From positions 1 through 64,000 of the forward strand of contig JAOPGA020001843.1 in the NCBI GenBank assembly GCA_026419775.2: a stretch of 64,000 nucleotides of DNA, read 5' to 3'. This DNA is from Acrasis kona. Lineage: Eukaryota; Heterolobosea; Eutetramitea; Acrasida; Acrasidae. Position 1 is the stretch's first letter; each line of letters starts with the position of its first letter. The notes beneath the pieces are model-generated. The model made no database searches. It saw nothing but the letters and a program-made list of their open reading frames with translations, and was not told the origin of the DNA. The translations under genes and the position numbers were made by a program. Positions 35,720-47,716 of this stretch are shown here, one piece after another.

Positions 35720-38700
35720 TTATAAACGAAGTAATTCGTGTTTTTGTAATTCAATCAACTTTTGAGCATCTTGTAATCTCTTGTTCAACATTCTCACCTC
35801 CTGGTCCTTATCAGTCACGCTCTTCTCCAACACTTGTTTTTCGATATCCTTCCTTCTCACCTGATCCTTATGATACTCCAACGTCTTTTTCAACTCCAAT
35901 TCCTTGATTGTAAATTCCTTGGATTCATTTTCTAATTTTTCAATTTCGTGTTCCAAGTGAGAAATCATTTTTTGTTGAGATGCCTTTTGTGATCTTGACG
36001 ATGACTCCAACGTGGACACGCTCTGCTCCAATACTTGCATTTGTGATTTCACATCTTCCAATTCCGATTGTAACGCTCCGGAATTGATCTCCGCTTGCTT
36101 CTTTTCTTCCCGTAACTGTTGAATGGAGTGATTCAAATCTTTGAATTTTGAATCATGTTCTTTGGTCATCTTTTCGATTTGATCTGATTTGCGATCTAAT
36201 AATTGTTGAGCATCTTGCATTTGTGAATTCAAGATGCGATGATCCGATTTGATCTTGTCCAATTCTCTATTGGTTGATTTTGAATTGGATTCGAATTCCT
36301 CCAACAATGATTCCACCTCGGCTATACGTGCCTCCCTGGATGCTACTTTCTTGGTCTCCACGTCCAATTTGATCTTGTAGTGTTCCACTTGCATTTCCAA
36401 TTGGGATGAAATCTTTGACCATTCGGATTGCTTGTCCTTGATTTCCTTCTCCAATTCCAAATTACGTCTCGTCAGATTGCCATTGGCAGTCTCTAATTCT
36501 GAATGTTGAGGCGATTTGGCGAACATGTCGTGCTGACTGCTTCTCTTTGCTTGTTCCATTCGATTCAACGAGTGCTGCAAATCTTCAATCTGTGAATTCA
36601 AATCGGATACTTGAGATGTGAATCTTCTCGATTTGCGATCAGATTCTTGTCTCTTGGCGACTTGTTCGTCCAATTCTTGACTCAATTCCAACTTGATGGA
36701 TTCCAAATTTCTCATCTTTTTGTTTAATTTATCATTCTCGAATTCCAATTCCAAAATCTTTTCGCTCATTTGATCATTTTGCGATGATTTGGATCTGAAA
36801 TCATCCTTCATCTTTTCGCACTCCTTTTGTGCCTTTTCACATTTGCGTTCGTATTCCATCGCCTTGGTCTCCAAATCTCTAATCTTGATTTCTGATTCCC
36901 TCTTGATTCGTTTTTGTTCCAAATCAAATCTCCTCTGAAGATCTTGTTGTTGAGCGTTCCATTCGTCTTGTTTATCTTGTAATTGCTTTTCCAATTCATT
37001 GGCATTCTTCTTCAATTCCAAAATCGAATTCGATAATTCAACATTGACGTTCTCTAATTCGGCCACCTTACCACTAGAATCAACTCTTGTTAGATTCCTG
37101 CTGTTCCTCTTGATTTTATCTTCGAATTCATCATTCGATTTGGACAATGTAGAGATGCGTGATTGATGTTCACTTAATTCTCTCTGATGGGATTCGATCA
37201 AATCTTGTAATTCGACCTTGTTCAATTCAATCATTCTCGATAAACGATTGGCTTCTTCGTTGCTCTTTTGATTTTGAATTTCCAAATCAAAAATGCGTGA
37301 TTCTGATGAGAGAATGGATTGATCGAATTTTAGTTTTTCTGATTTGAACGTCGAATCCGATTGTTCGCATTGATATTCCAGTTCCTTTATTCTTGCATCA
37401 CGATCCTTTATTTTTAATTTGGATTTGCTATTTTTAGCGTTCAAATCATGAATCACATTTTCCAATTCTTGCAATTTGGAATTCTTTTCTTTTAATTCCT
37501 TATCCATTTCCTCCTTTTTCTTGTTTACATTTCGATTGGTCATTTCCAATTGCATCAATTTATCTTGTGCTTCCGATTGATATTTGCTCAAATCCTTATT
37601 CTTGTTTAGACTACCTATTCTCATCGACTCCTTTACTTCCTCCAATTCAGCGATCGTTGCATTTAATTCACTCGTTGATTTTTTCGATTTGATTTCGACT
37701 TGTTGTAATTTGTTGTTGGTTGACTGTAAATCAGATTCCAACTTGTTGATTGTGATTTGTAAAGAATCGACTTGTGAATTCTTATCAATGATTTGTACAT
37801 CGAGAGTAGCATTCAAATCCTTGATGCTCATTAAATCAGATTCCAAATGTTGTATTCTCTTCAAATCATCAGCATGGGTAGATTCCCATTCATGAATGGA
37901 ATTCTCCAGCGATTGAATCTTTTTGGATTGTTCTTGTTTGATTCTTCTTGATTCTGATTCCAATGATGATTGTGAATCGGATTGTAAATCTCTCGCCTCT
38001 TGTAATTCATTTTTTAAATTCCTTTCTAATTCTTGAGATGTTTGAATGATTTGATTTTGAGATTCCAATTCCAATTTCAAATTGGTAATTTCCCTTTCGT
38101 ATCTAGATTTGATTTGTTCCATCTCCAATAAATGTTTGGATTCCAAATCACTTAATTCTTGTTGTGATTCTAATTTTAAATTCGTAAATCTCTTTTCTAG
38201 TTTCTCTTGTAATTGTTGTTCTTGTTGAATCATATTAGTATCGTGTTCCATTTGTAATCGATTCCTTTCCAATTCATTCTTCTTATCCAATTCTCTCTTT
38301 TGCGAATCCAATTCAAATTTCAATAATTCTCTTTCTTTTCTACGAGCCTCTTGTGCAATTCTCTCCAAATTTTCTTTTTCTGCTCTCATCAATTCTTCTT
38401 GTTGTTTGGCTTGTCTCTCTGCTTCTAATTGAATTCTTCTCAAATTGGCCAAATTATTCAATTCCATCTCGACACGATCGCATTCAATTCTTCTCCTGAT
38501 CAATGCTTGTATGAGAGTCACGTCTTGTATATTCTTGAATTTTCTGGTCATTAAAATCATTTTGGTGAATTTTTGGAATTTTCTGATCGCTCGTAAATTG
38601 GATTTGAATTGTGACCGTAGTATGACTTGTCTAGCGAATGATTGTAGGGTCAAACATGATTTGAGGTACTTGATTTCCATGATTCCCTTTCTAATCTTTT

Positions 38701-41571
38701 CTGCTCTATAGAATGTTTGTGCCGCTCTAGTTGCCTTCAGAGTGCTTTGATACCATTTTCTCATTTTAAATCCCTTCATGTGCGAAATGATTTTGTCGAT
38801 CGAATCATTCAACATTTTACTTCTCATGTATTCCAATCGTTCGATGAGACCTGCCTTCATGAATATCTTTGTGATTCCGAATTGAATGGAATTGGAATCT
38901 AATTTTGTGAATTGAACAATGGCACGAGCTGCATCTTTATCCTTTCCTTTTTGTTTGTGATAAATGTCGTGTACTATGGATGGACATAGAATTGAAAATC
39001 GATTACAAAATTCCGAAAATGATTTTTTGGTTGGGTAACCTTGTAATGTGATGCGAATGGATTCCAATATGCCTCCACATTTTAATTGTTTGAGCACTTG
39101 TCGTTTGTTGATGAGACCTGGTTGTTTGAATGTGTTTGGTTTGATGCATCGAATGTAATGAGGATAGGTCACATTGATCGTGTTCATTAATTGATTGAGA
39201 GATTCCTATCGATGGTTAATAACGAATGCGTGAAATGCTTACTTTGAATTGAGCGGCTACGCTTGCGAATTGAAAGTTTTGTGATGATGATTTGGCGTTG
39301 GCATCTTTTTTGAATAATTTCAATACCAAATCAAAGGTACTTGACTCTAATGTGCTTAGTTGATCGGGCACAATGTAATCTCTATTTTTATCCAAGAAGA
39401 GTTGAGTGTCGTAGGTGACTGGATCTGCATAATGTTTGACCGTGAATAAAGTGTCACCGAATCTTGGTTTGGAGTAGTATTGTGACTGTTGTTGTAATTT
39501 CTTGTCCTTTGGTGTCAAGAAATTGGAATGTAATTTATCGGCCAGTGTCTTTTCGTTTGCTTTTGGGAACCTTGATTCTTCATCTAGGATGGAGACGATG
39601 CTGATTGGTGATTTTTCGATCAGGTCCAAACAAGCTTGGTTGTCGTTGAATTCTACGCTGCTCCAGTTGATCTTTTCGCGAATGTACTCTTGTTGTGATA
39701 ATTTGAAAATGTGTTGATTGTACTGTTGTTGTAGTTTCTCATTGCTCCAATTGATACAGAATTGTTCCAAAGAGTTGTTTTGGAATGATTCAAAACTGTT
39801 GACTGTTAGTGAGTGGTGAAATGAGAACTTACCCATAAATGTCTAGAATACCAATGGTGTTGTGTTTGGAGGTGTTGGGTCCAACGGTCATGTTCTCGTT
39901 CATTCTTGAGACCAAGTAATCAAAAAGTTTTGAATATAACATCATGCTGAGTGAATCCTTTGCATTCTCTGCTTGTTCGATGGTGAGCTTAACAATAATA
40001 TTCTCCTTGTTAACTGACACTACTCTTTCCTGTAACGTCTTGGCAATTTGAGATTGATCAACTTGAAGCAAGTTACACGCTCTGCTCAAACCGATCACTG
40101 TAGATTCCTTGACGGTGCATCCATCATTGATGGGTTCAAACTCAATGTTACCAAGGTGAAGAATGGCACACAATAGTCTCCAAACGCTGACTTGTTCCTG
40201 TTCTGTGATTCCAATGGTTGTCATTGCATCCTTTGTGATTTGATCTTGTTCGGCGTCTGTATTGATTAGTGGATGTTAATCATGATGAACCATACCTGAT
40301 ACATTATCAATCTCTGTGCATTCTCCCCTGTTGAGATACTTGAAGTCACTTGCAGTCATATTCATGTCTTCATTATCAATGAACCAATCCTTTCTTTCTT
40401 GTTCTGAAGCACCTGCGATGATTTGATAAAAAATGTGATAGTTGCGCTCTCCAATTGTTTGTCTTGTTAATCTCGATTTTTCAAGTAGGTAAGTTCTTAT
40501 GAGGGCACCTTCTATTGCGTTATTCTTCTTTCCGAATTGTATCTCAATGTACTAGAAATCATTAAAAATGTTCGAAAACGGTGGAGCATACCTTTCCGAA
40601 GCGAGAAGAATTGTCATTTCGCAGAGTTTTTGCATTTCCAAAGGCCTCAAGCATAGGCGTTGAGCTTAGAACTTGATTTTCAATGTTCTTTTTTTGCTTT
40701 GCACTACTTTTCGCATCCACCTTCCCCATGGCAGCGAAATAACGCAACAAGTATTTTGTGGTCTCAGTCTAAAAGAATGATGAATTATTAGTTGAATGTT
40801 TTTCTTTACCTTTCCTGCACCAGATTCACCTGTTACTAGAATGGACTGATTCTTGCTGTCATTTATCATGCTAATGTTGTTAGTGAATGTAGTTTAAAGG
40901 TATATCCAATACTTTCTAAATGCATCCTCAGATATTGCGTATACATGGGGTGGGAGTTCTCCCAAGTTCTTTCCAATATAATCCTTGATCGCTTGGTCAT
41001 CAAATAAAGTTTCTGGTAATCTCTTATATGGATTTATTGCGATTAGAATGGGACCAGTGTAGGTATAGATCAAACTGTGCGATTTATATTCTATGCTATA
41101 CGTTGTCTACTTACTCCCTCTCATATCTTTTTTGTAAATTATACAAAAGCGCAGGTTCGTGAAGGTATGACATGGTGGTAATATCGTCCGCTTGGTCGCA
41201 GTGAGTAGCATTCTTCAAAGATAATTGCGATACGTCCACAGTTATTTCCTAAAAATTATAATAGTCGTCATGGCTGTCGACACTACTTTTTCTGAAAATG
41301 AGTTGTCCTCTTCCTCTTGGCAGAGAACAGTGACTTTGTTTTTGCTCTTGTCAATTTCCGTCACAATGCCCCCAATCCATGCATCAGAAGTATCATCTAG
41401 ATCCTCCTCTGAAGTCGCTGATCTCTTCTTCTTGACCATGGTCGCTGTGTCCTGATCGTAAAGCCAGTCATCTATATCAACAAAAACTTCAGTATTTAAT
41501 GTAATGGAATCAATATTAAGGGTCAATCCCACCCCTGCTTTCTTCTGCTGCTGGGGCTTAGAGGACATCAT
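35720..41571 (-). CDS. Unconventional myosin heavy chain with IQ repeats and coiled-coil tail
   Basis: Nine exons on the minus strand (41571-41287, 41248-41115, 41074-40913, 40870-40810, 40768-40592, 40551-40296, 40256-39833, 39795-39243, 39205-35720), introns 37-42 nt, 1,845 residues. Residues about 30-80 are an SH3-like N-domain. The motor has the P-loop GESGAGKT (about 208), switch [10 protein letters not shown], switch II DIYGFESF (about 497) and the IRCIKPN strand. A lever of about five IQ-like repeats spans about 815-925, followed by some 900 residues of near-continuous coiled coil to the end. No DIL, MyTH4, FERM or SH3 cargo domain is visible. An actin motor that dimerises is certain; class is unclear (class V/XI-like lever without DIL). 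Most of the tail is in one 3.5-kb exon. Confidence 0.92.
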
Positions 41572-41590
41572 CTTATTGTTTTGTAATGCT

Positions 41591-41608
41591 GACTGACAGA
41601 TGTCAGTC
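41591..41608. promoter_or_regulatory. Palindromic GACTGACA/TGTCAGTC element upstream of myosin
   Basis: GACTGACA, two spacer bases, TGTCAGTC: a perfect 8-bp inverted repeat 20 bp upstream of the myosin ATG (41571, minus strand). The same element recurs at 48951-48969. A dimeric transcription factor site is inferred. Confidence 0.5.
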
Positions 41609-42970
41609 GAAGTTGTCCTTCAACTATGGTGTGTTTATTTTCTGATTTGTCTGATACATAATGCTACGTAACTTGACGATCAATAGTGAGTGAAGATGAT
41701 TTATCAAAGTTAGGTGGATTATTGAATTCAGGTTTTCCGACATTGGCACTAGAACAATCATTTAAAAGAACTTTGTACTTTACGTTCAATGAGCAAGTAT
41801 CATGAGTTACCGTTGATTAACTTGATTGGGTTGTGTGAACAAACAGAATGTGATGTATTATATTCTTACTAGAAAGTTTTATAAATTAGTAACAAGTAAA
41901 TGACCAGATGGCCTGTCCTATCTCCGTTAAAGCGAAGAAAGGAGCGAAGAGCATTTTATTTTTAAAGTACAAATGGTAATGGTCAAAGTTTATGAATACA
42001 GATTGATAGTACCATAGATAAAGTTTATGAATAAAGGTTAATGGTTTTACGATCAATTTGACCTCATAGTGGGTGATACACGTGTACAGTTGTTTTTCAA
42101 TTTTATAATAAAGTGTAGTGGTGTAATGTGTTGACAGTGTTTTTACTAGTCAATCTTGAAGGTGAGAATCATGGTTATAGTAATTATTGTTTGAAGGAGG
42201 AGCGACGGCTACGGCGTTGCGACGAGCCCATTTGAATTGTTTTTAAATCGCAACCATACTTGGGAATTCGATTCAATTGTCAGTACTATTATTTCGTCAA
42301 GTGCCCACAAGGAGTGACCACCGAGTGGTGATGCTTGTGTAACATTGACAAATCACATTGCGGCCATAACGGATTCATCCGTATATCAAGTATCGACTTG
42401 ATGTTTCTAAAACTGCAATAAATATTCCTATTGGTTTTGTTGACCCATTCTCACAATTTTACCCTGAAAAAGAAACACATCTTTATTTCCTGGCATCGTA
42501 ATGATAGCTTTGTCACATCGCTTCATATCCTTTTTATTGAATGGACGTTCTATTATTCGTACATTCCAAATCGTTTTAGCAGATCCTCATGTTTCTTTAA
42601 ATAAGATGCGATTTACCTTCTTGCTTGCTCGTCAAGCACTGGCAACACGTACATATTCCAAAACAAAAGCAGGGAGGTTATAACCAAGAACTCCGACATC
42701 ATCCATAAGTTTCAAGTCCTGACAATATGGTAGCAAGGCACCAGTAAGTTTATCATTTGCACACTCAATGAATACAAAGTCACTCTTATCTGCTCTCCTT
42801 ACCGCCTTTTTAATACCCAGTCAACTTTCCAGCGTGTCAAAAGCAACAATGAGTTACGATGGAACAAATTCACTGTGTCCTGATCGTAAAGCCAGTCATC
42901 TATCAACAAAAACTTCAGTATTTAATGTAATGGAATCAATATTAAGTTAAAAGTGGGTTGATTGACATTG
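41609..42970. other. Gene graveyard between myosin and a secreted protein
   Basis: About 1.35 kb with no intact gene. On the minus strand, 42480-42870 has coding-like pieces (AVRRADKSDFVFIECANDK; HEDLLKRFG) separated by stops and shifts; the second recalls the HRDxIxRFG motif of DUF924 proteins, weakly. At 42873-42946 lies a copied fragment of myosin exon 1 (separate entry). A short local duplication (AAAGTTTATGAATA) occurs near 41986 and 42018. Confidence 0.4.
42873..42946. repeat. Duplicated fragment of myosin exon 1
   Basis: 74 bases nearly identical to 41445-41520 inside myosin exon 1, differing by a two-base loss (CTATATC to CTATC). Same orientation on the window strand. The copy is 1.4 kb from its source and ends 27 bp before the ATG of the next plus-strand gene. 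Confidence 0.85.
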
Positions 42971-42973
42971 ACA

Positions 42974-44331
42974 ATGTTCCGTCTGTTCGTCATCTTGTCA
43001 CTCTTAGCCATCTTGGCTCAAGTGCACAGTGCAGTAGATAATGGTGGACAGTACGACAGCTTACTCAATTCGGAGGAACTATATCCGGAGTTCAAAAGCC
43101 CAAAATTCGTCCTGTGGAGCAACGCAAGTGGTCCTAACATAATTCTACCTAATGGCACGGTAAAGATCGTGGATACATACTGGTTGGGACTAAATGCTTG
43201 GAACAAAACCAAAAAGATAGAAGAAAGATTAACTAGTACACTCTTCAAAGACCACATACCTTATATTCACATCAATAATTTTAATAACATGAATCCAATT
43301 ACCTGCAGACAAGCTATAGCATTCGACAAAAAGATTCTCAGCATAATGAAAAGCAGCTTTGCCGTTATAGACTTTGAGAGTGATTGGGATGTGACCACTA
43401 CCCTTGTGGGAACTAAAAAAGGTAGTGATTGTTTAGAAAAGAGAATCAAGTTGTGGAGAAAATCAAAAAATTTTGTACTTTTGTCCTCCGTTACCCTTGA
43501 GCAAGTAGACGCACAATATGAAACATTCTCCAAGCTATCACACATGTTCGACCTGCATTCGGTAGTACATCATGTTGTGAGTCATACTTCAGATTGCACT
43601 TGGAGAACAGATGGAGGAAACATGACAAAGAATGGAAAATCTTTTGAAGAAGCTTTGAACATTGTTCAAGAGCTAATGAGCAAGCAAGACAAAATCTCCC
43701 GACTAACCAGAGACAAGAAGTCATTTGTCGTTGGTGATGCTGCAATCACATCATGTTCTTGGGACGGGGTTGGTCAGTCGAGAATTTTATCCCAAATGGT
43801 AGACAAAATGTGCGACCTCATCAAGAATAGAGGGTTTCACGGAATGAACTTACGTAGTTACTCTCCTCATCCTCAACTCAGATCCTTGGGCCACAATAAT
43901 GAAGGAAAGTATGTGTGGGGAAGTAATGCTGACGCTAAGAATCAGTTGCAACGTGGTCATGACTTGGCAGTTAGAATTATGACGAACAGTAAGTATATTT
44001 TTTAGTTTGCGTAATAACCCTTATAGTGGAGACAGCTTGCAAAGATACAACTCCAGTCACAGTCAAAGATTTTATAACCATTAAAAAGCATTTGAAAGCC
44101 AGTGAGGACGTACTAAGTGTAATTATAGATCCAATTGAAAACATTAAACAAGTCGTCGCAATTCCAAGTAACTGGAAGGGACATTTCATTGAGCTTGTAA
44201 AGAGTTCAACAAATCCACACGAATACTCTGCAGATATCAAGAGCAGAAAGATTTTAAAATCTTCTACCGTCAAGATTGTTGTGACCAGACGTCCTCCACT
44301 CCCTGACAAGATTACAATCCTGGACTGGTGA
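42974..44331 (+). CDS. Secreted protein, possible TIM-barrel fold
   Basis: Two exons (42974-43988, 44027-44331), 38-nt intron, 439 residues. Signal peptide LFVILSLLAILAQVHSA. Alternating hydrophobic strands and helices (FVLWSN, IPYIHINNF, FAVIDFESDWDV, FVLLSSVTL, SFVVGDAA, FHGMNLRSYSP) suggest a beta/alpha barrel such as a glycoside hydrolase. Acidic residues in FAVIDFESDWD could be catalytic, but I cannot assign a family; hyaluronidase (GH56) was considered and lacks its signatures. Several NxS/T sites. The last 20 bases of coding sequence overlap the end of the convergent ZIP transporter. Confidence 0.65.
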
Positions 44332-45360
44332 TGATGGATCCTATTAAAATGTATTTATAAAGCTTTGAACAACATATCAAGTACGTGTTAAATTGTTTTA
44401 TTGATGTGACAGTTTTTGATTGTTCGTACTGCTTCATCGCTAATCCACTTATATATAGAACAAACATACCAATACAATTTGCAGCAAGACACATGTAAGT
44501 ACCAGAGTATTTTACACTTGTTTGAATAAGTTCAACAAAACATATATAGACCATCAACCCTGCAACGGCCGCTAATAAACAATATACAACGTATTCAGAA
44601 ACTCTACCATAAAACAATAACCCAAAAGCAATGGCGCCGATTGGCTCACATAAACCACTTAGTAAACTCCACTTTAAAGCATGCCACTTATTATTTGTGG
44701 CTGCAAACATGCTCACCGCGACAGCCATGCCTTCTGGTATGTTGTGCAGTCCTATGGCCAGCGCAATGGCGAACCCCAGATTGTATTGTTTTACTGTGGA
44801 AATGTATACGGCCATGCCTTCTGGAAAGTTGTGTAGCGCGATCCCTGTTGCGACGACGATTCCTGTCATCAACAGTCTTGGATCAATTAAAGAATTTTTG
44901 ACTTTCTCGGTTTGGTTTTGATCAAAGCTATAGCCAGCCTCTTGTTCCGACGCTATTTTGAATGGAGACAGTGGCTGAAGGAAATTTGTAGGATTTGGTT
45001 CCGGTATAACCAATAATAAAAGATGAAATACGACCATTCCTACAAAGAACTAGATGATCGGTCAAAGTTATTTAAAAGTGTGCGATCATACGTATATTGC
45101 AGTATAAGCGTATCCAATAATCTCCGTCGATTCTGGAATCAAATTTACAAAAGATACAAATAGCATCACGCCTGATGCAAATCCCAACATCATTCCTATA
45201 GTTGTGTCCTTGGGCTTGCCAAGAAAAAGCACAATCATACCACCTATATATACTGTTACATTGATAAATCATTGTTATTTCTACCAATTCCAGTTGATAA
45301 GCCACTAACGAGCGACAGGATTATTGCTGAAGTGTGCGATTGCCCCTGTTCTGCCTCCAT
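44312..45360 (-). CDS. ZIP-family metal (zinc) transporter
   Basis: Three exons (45360-45285, 45243-45092, 45049-44312), introns 41-42 nt, 321 residues. The frame carries the two ZIP signature helices HNFPEGMA and HNIPEGMA, whose His, Asn, Pro and Glu form the binuclear metal centre of ZupT-like ZIPs. Hydrophobic spans match eight transmembrane helices, with a loop of about 50 residues after the third. The first span (AIILSLVSGLSTGIGG) is only complete after splicing. Likely moves zinc, iron or manganese into the cytosol. The C-terminal 35 residues are unusually long for the family and run into the neighbouring gene. Confidence 0.9.
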
Positions 45361-45383
45361 TTGAATTTTAATTGTAACGGAAA
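45361..45383. promoter_or_regulatory. 23-bp divergent promoter gap
   Basis: Only 23 bases lie between the ZIP start codon (45360, minus) and the start codon of the small membrane protein (45384, plus). Core promoter signals must lie here or within coding sequence. No motif recognised. Confidence 0.45.
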
Positions 45384-45924
45384 ATGTCCAAGAACCATCA
45401 GTATGATTTCGGCCAAGGAGCCAAGATAGATGCCGAAACAGCACAATCAATTCAACCCTCAATACCAAGCAATTATGCAGCTACTGCATATCCTTCAGAG
45501 TATAAGGATTACGTGACAAAGAATTGCAGCGGTGGGCTTTGTGGACGCTTTCAGATTAGAAGACGGTACGATTATAGATTTAACAGGATATCCTCGCGGT
45601 ATTGATAAGTGGGATGTGTTTGTGTACAAAATGACCAAGAGTTACTACGTTCCAATCTCCTTCGGAATAACTATCGGCGCATGGACAGCTGCTTTAGCAT
45701 CAAAACTTCTAAAACAATCAGATCGAACTGTACTTTACTGGTCGACAAGAGTTAATTTCGGCAAGGTTAGTAAACTATCATTGATCTCACAATTATTCGT
45801 GTAGTTTTTCACATTTTCGGCACTTTTGGCGTCACTTTTCATCACACCCACATACAAGCCCGTCTTTCAAAACAGAGCATACGTAGCAAAAAAGGACCTA
45901 CAATCAGCTCCATTAAAGGACTAG
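45384..45924 (+). CDS. Small two-span membrane protein, unknown
   Basis: Two exons (45384-45765, 45805-45924; 39-nt intron). About 166 residues if one extra base near 45519-45522 is ignored: the first 45 residues (start MSKNHQYDFGQG) are in one frame, and the rest (IAAVGFVDAFRLEDGT onward) one base later. No GT-AG pair of suitable length bridges this. Two hydrophobic stretches, around VPISFGITIGAWTAALA and FFTFSALLASLFI, suggest membrane spans. No signal peptide. Family not recognised; an inner-mitochondrial or ER protein is possible. Confidence 0.5.
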
Positions 45925-46085
45925 TCTTTCATTGTACTGGATCAAGTAAAAAAAGTTGTAAAAACATTTCACATGTTGAAGATGTTATACCAAAATGGTT
46001 CAAACAATTCACACCTGGAACATTACATCCCATATGATATTTTAATGTTTATTTATTAATTTTTAATTATTGATCATCAAAAAGA

Positions 46086-47405
46086 TCAGATTGATCTCTT
46101 ACCTTCCCCTTTTTTAAGCACTACTTCGTTGCCATTAATGGTCGAACTCAACCTATACCTGATCAACTCTTCTTTCTCTTCTATGGTCATCTTGTTATCC
46201 AAATCAACAAACAATTCGGCCAACCTTCTAAAATTACCCTGAAGCATCAAGAATAATAATTCGCCTTCCTCTGTATCACTAAACATTGTAGCCTTGTTCC
46301 TCCTGTAAATATCGGTGTTGTTTGTGAAATGTTTGTCATAATCACTCCAATGTGTCCGAGGCTCGGTGTGATGCACTACGTGATAATCCTCATTCCACAC
46401 ATTATCTTTTCCATTTAAAACCGTGACAGAATTAATGTATTGGTTGTCAGGATCCTTTGGATCGTAGAAGGAATGCCATAGGTAACTGATTCCGCCAAAG
46501 AAGACAACATCTTCGACTTGTGGATACAAAATGTATCCAACCGCAAACAATGGGCTCCAAAGGAAAAAACAAAGAAAGATACCATAAAAGTAAGCAACCC
46601 CAAGCAGTTGAGAAAAGAATAGTCTGTAATCGCCTTTGGAGTGGAAGAAATGTAGTGGAGAGAAACCAGTCCAATACATACCAAACCGAGGTACGTATTT
46701 GAAGAAGGATAGCAATTTACTTCGATCCAGGTCTAAATTGGTGTGTACGTCTCCAATTTGATTGTCATAGCGGTGATGAATCTTATTGTGGGCAGTACAA
46801 TAATTGTTGGGAACTCCACCATAGAACGGACCGATCCACCATGTGACAATGTTGTTTAAAACAGAGAAGGAGCCTTTGAAGAAGCCCTTGTGATCATGTC
46901 CCTCTTTGTGCAGTAAAACATGAACATATGTAAAGAACCGGAAGCGTGGACCAATTCTTAAAAATTGTATTAATATGAAGAACCAAAGCTCAAAACCATG
47001 ATTCATGCTTATTGTTTAGTTTTGTTTTGATGCAATCGCTGCTTACCATCTGTACAGTGAGGAAAAGAATAGGAACGGACCCCATATCGACAGCCACAAT
47101 ATGTGAGGTAGATAATTCATGTTGCGTGGGTCTCTCATGATCTTGTTAGCTATTACTTGAGAATAATCTAATATGAAACTTTGTACTCGTAAGTGGATTG
47201 TTGTGTACGAGCATAGGCGCAGTATAATGGCCCATATAAACTCTCCACTTCCTATTAGGACTGCCATGATGGGGGCAGCTGGTGCTAAGATCACGGCTGA
47301 GACTACTACACTCGCCCAATCAGGAAACAGATTCCAAGGCCATGGCCTCCATGTTATCTTGTTCTGTCCTTGAAGTGTGTTCATTTCTGAATTGCTTGAA
47401 TTCAT
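46086..47405 (-). CDS. Fatty acid desaturase-like protein
   Basis: Two exons (47405-47047, 47007-46086), 39-nt intron, 426 residues. Three histidine clusters that bind the di-iron centre are present: HKEGHDH (HxxxH), HNKIHHRYD (HxxxHH) and HVVHHTEPRTHW (HxxHH). Four or more hydrophobic spans surround them. This is the layout of membrane fatty acid desaturases and hydroxylases of the ER; regioselectivity cannot be told. No cytochrome b5 domain is fused. The start lies only seven bases after the stop of the 88-residue gene on the same strand; a later ATG at 47384 is an alternative start. Confidence 0.85.
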
Positions 47406-47412
47406 GCTCGGT

Positions 47413-47716
47413 TCAATCTAAATCTTCTTCCGAAAAGGACTTGATTGTGACAAAGAATCTAATCTCCGTCTTGGAGTCCCGCAATACGGAACCAATACAA
47501 ATAGATCTACTGTCGATTGTAAAATACAAAGAAAAGAATTTTTTTGGACTGGAATTTTCAATAATATCCTGAAAAGGCGTCAGATAAAATGGACTTATGG
47601 CTTTGCATAAAGACCCAGATAACAAATCATCGATTAACTTTCGAGAAACTTCAGTTCCTTTAAATTAGTAATTTCCAAACAACAGTAATAGTACCAACTG
47701 GTTTTTTATTCTTCAT
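47413..47716 (-). CDS. Small protein overlapping its upstream neighbour
   Basis: Two exons (47716-47695, 47657-47413), 37-nt intron of typical size, 88 residues, spliced length divisible by three. The ATG lies inside the last codons of the T/S-rich gene upstream (11-base same-strand overlap, different frame), and the stop is seven bases before the desaturase start. The product (start MKNKKPVGTEVSRKLIDD) has a beta-rich middle and an acidic end (SFSEEDLD). No family recognised. Because the spacing is so tight, it could instead be a leader frame on the desaturase transcript. Confidence 0.45.

Noticed and set aside
42974-44331. Hyaluronidase (GH56) call for the secreted protein
   Set aside because: The characteristic GH56 active-site motifs are not present; only a general barrel-like pattern is seen.
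45513-45529. 17-nt GT-AG segment as a micro-intron in the small membrane protein
   Set aside because: Removing it does not restore the frame; a one-base shift does.
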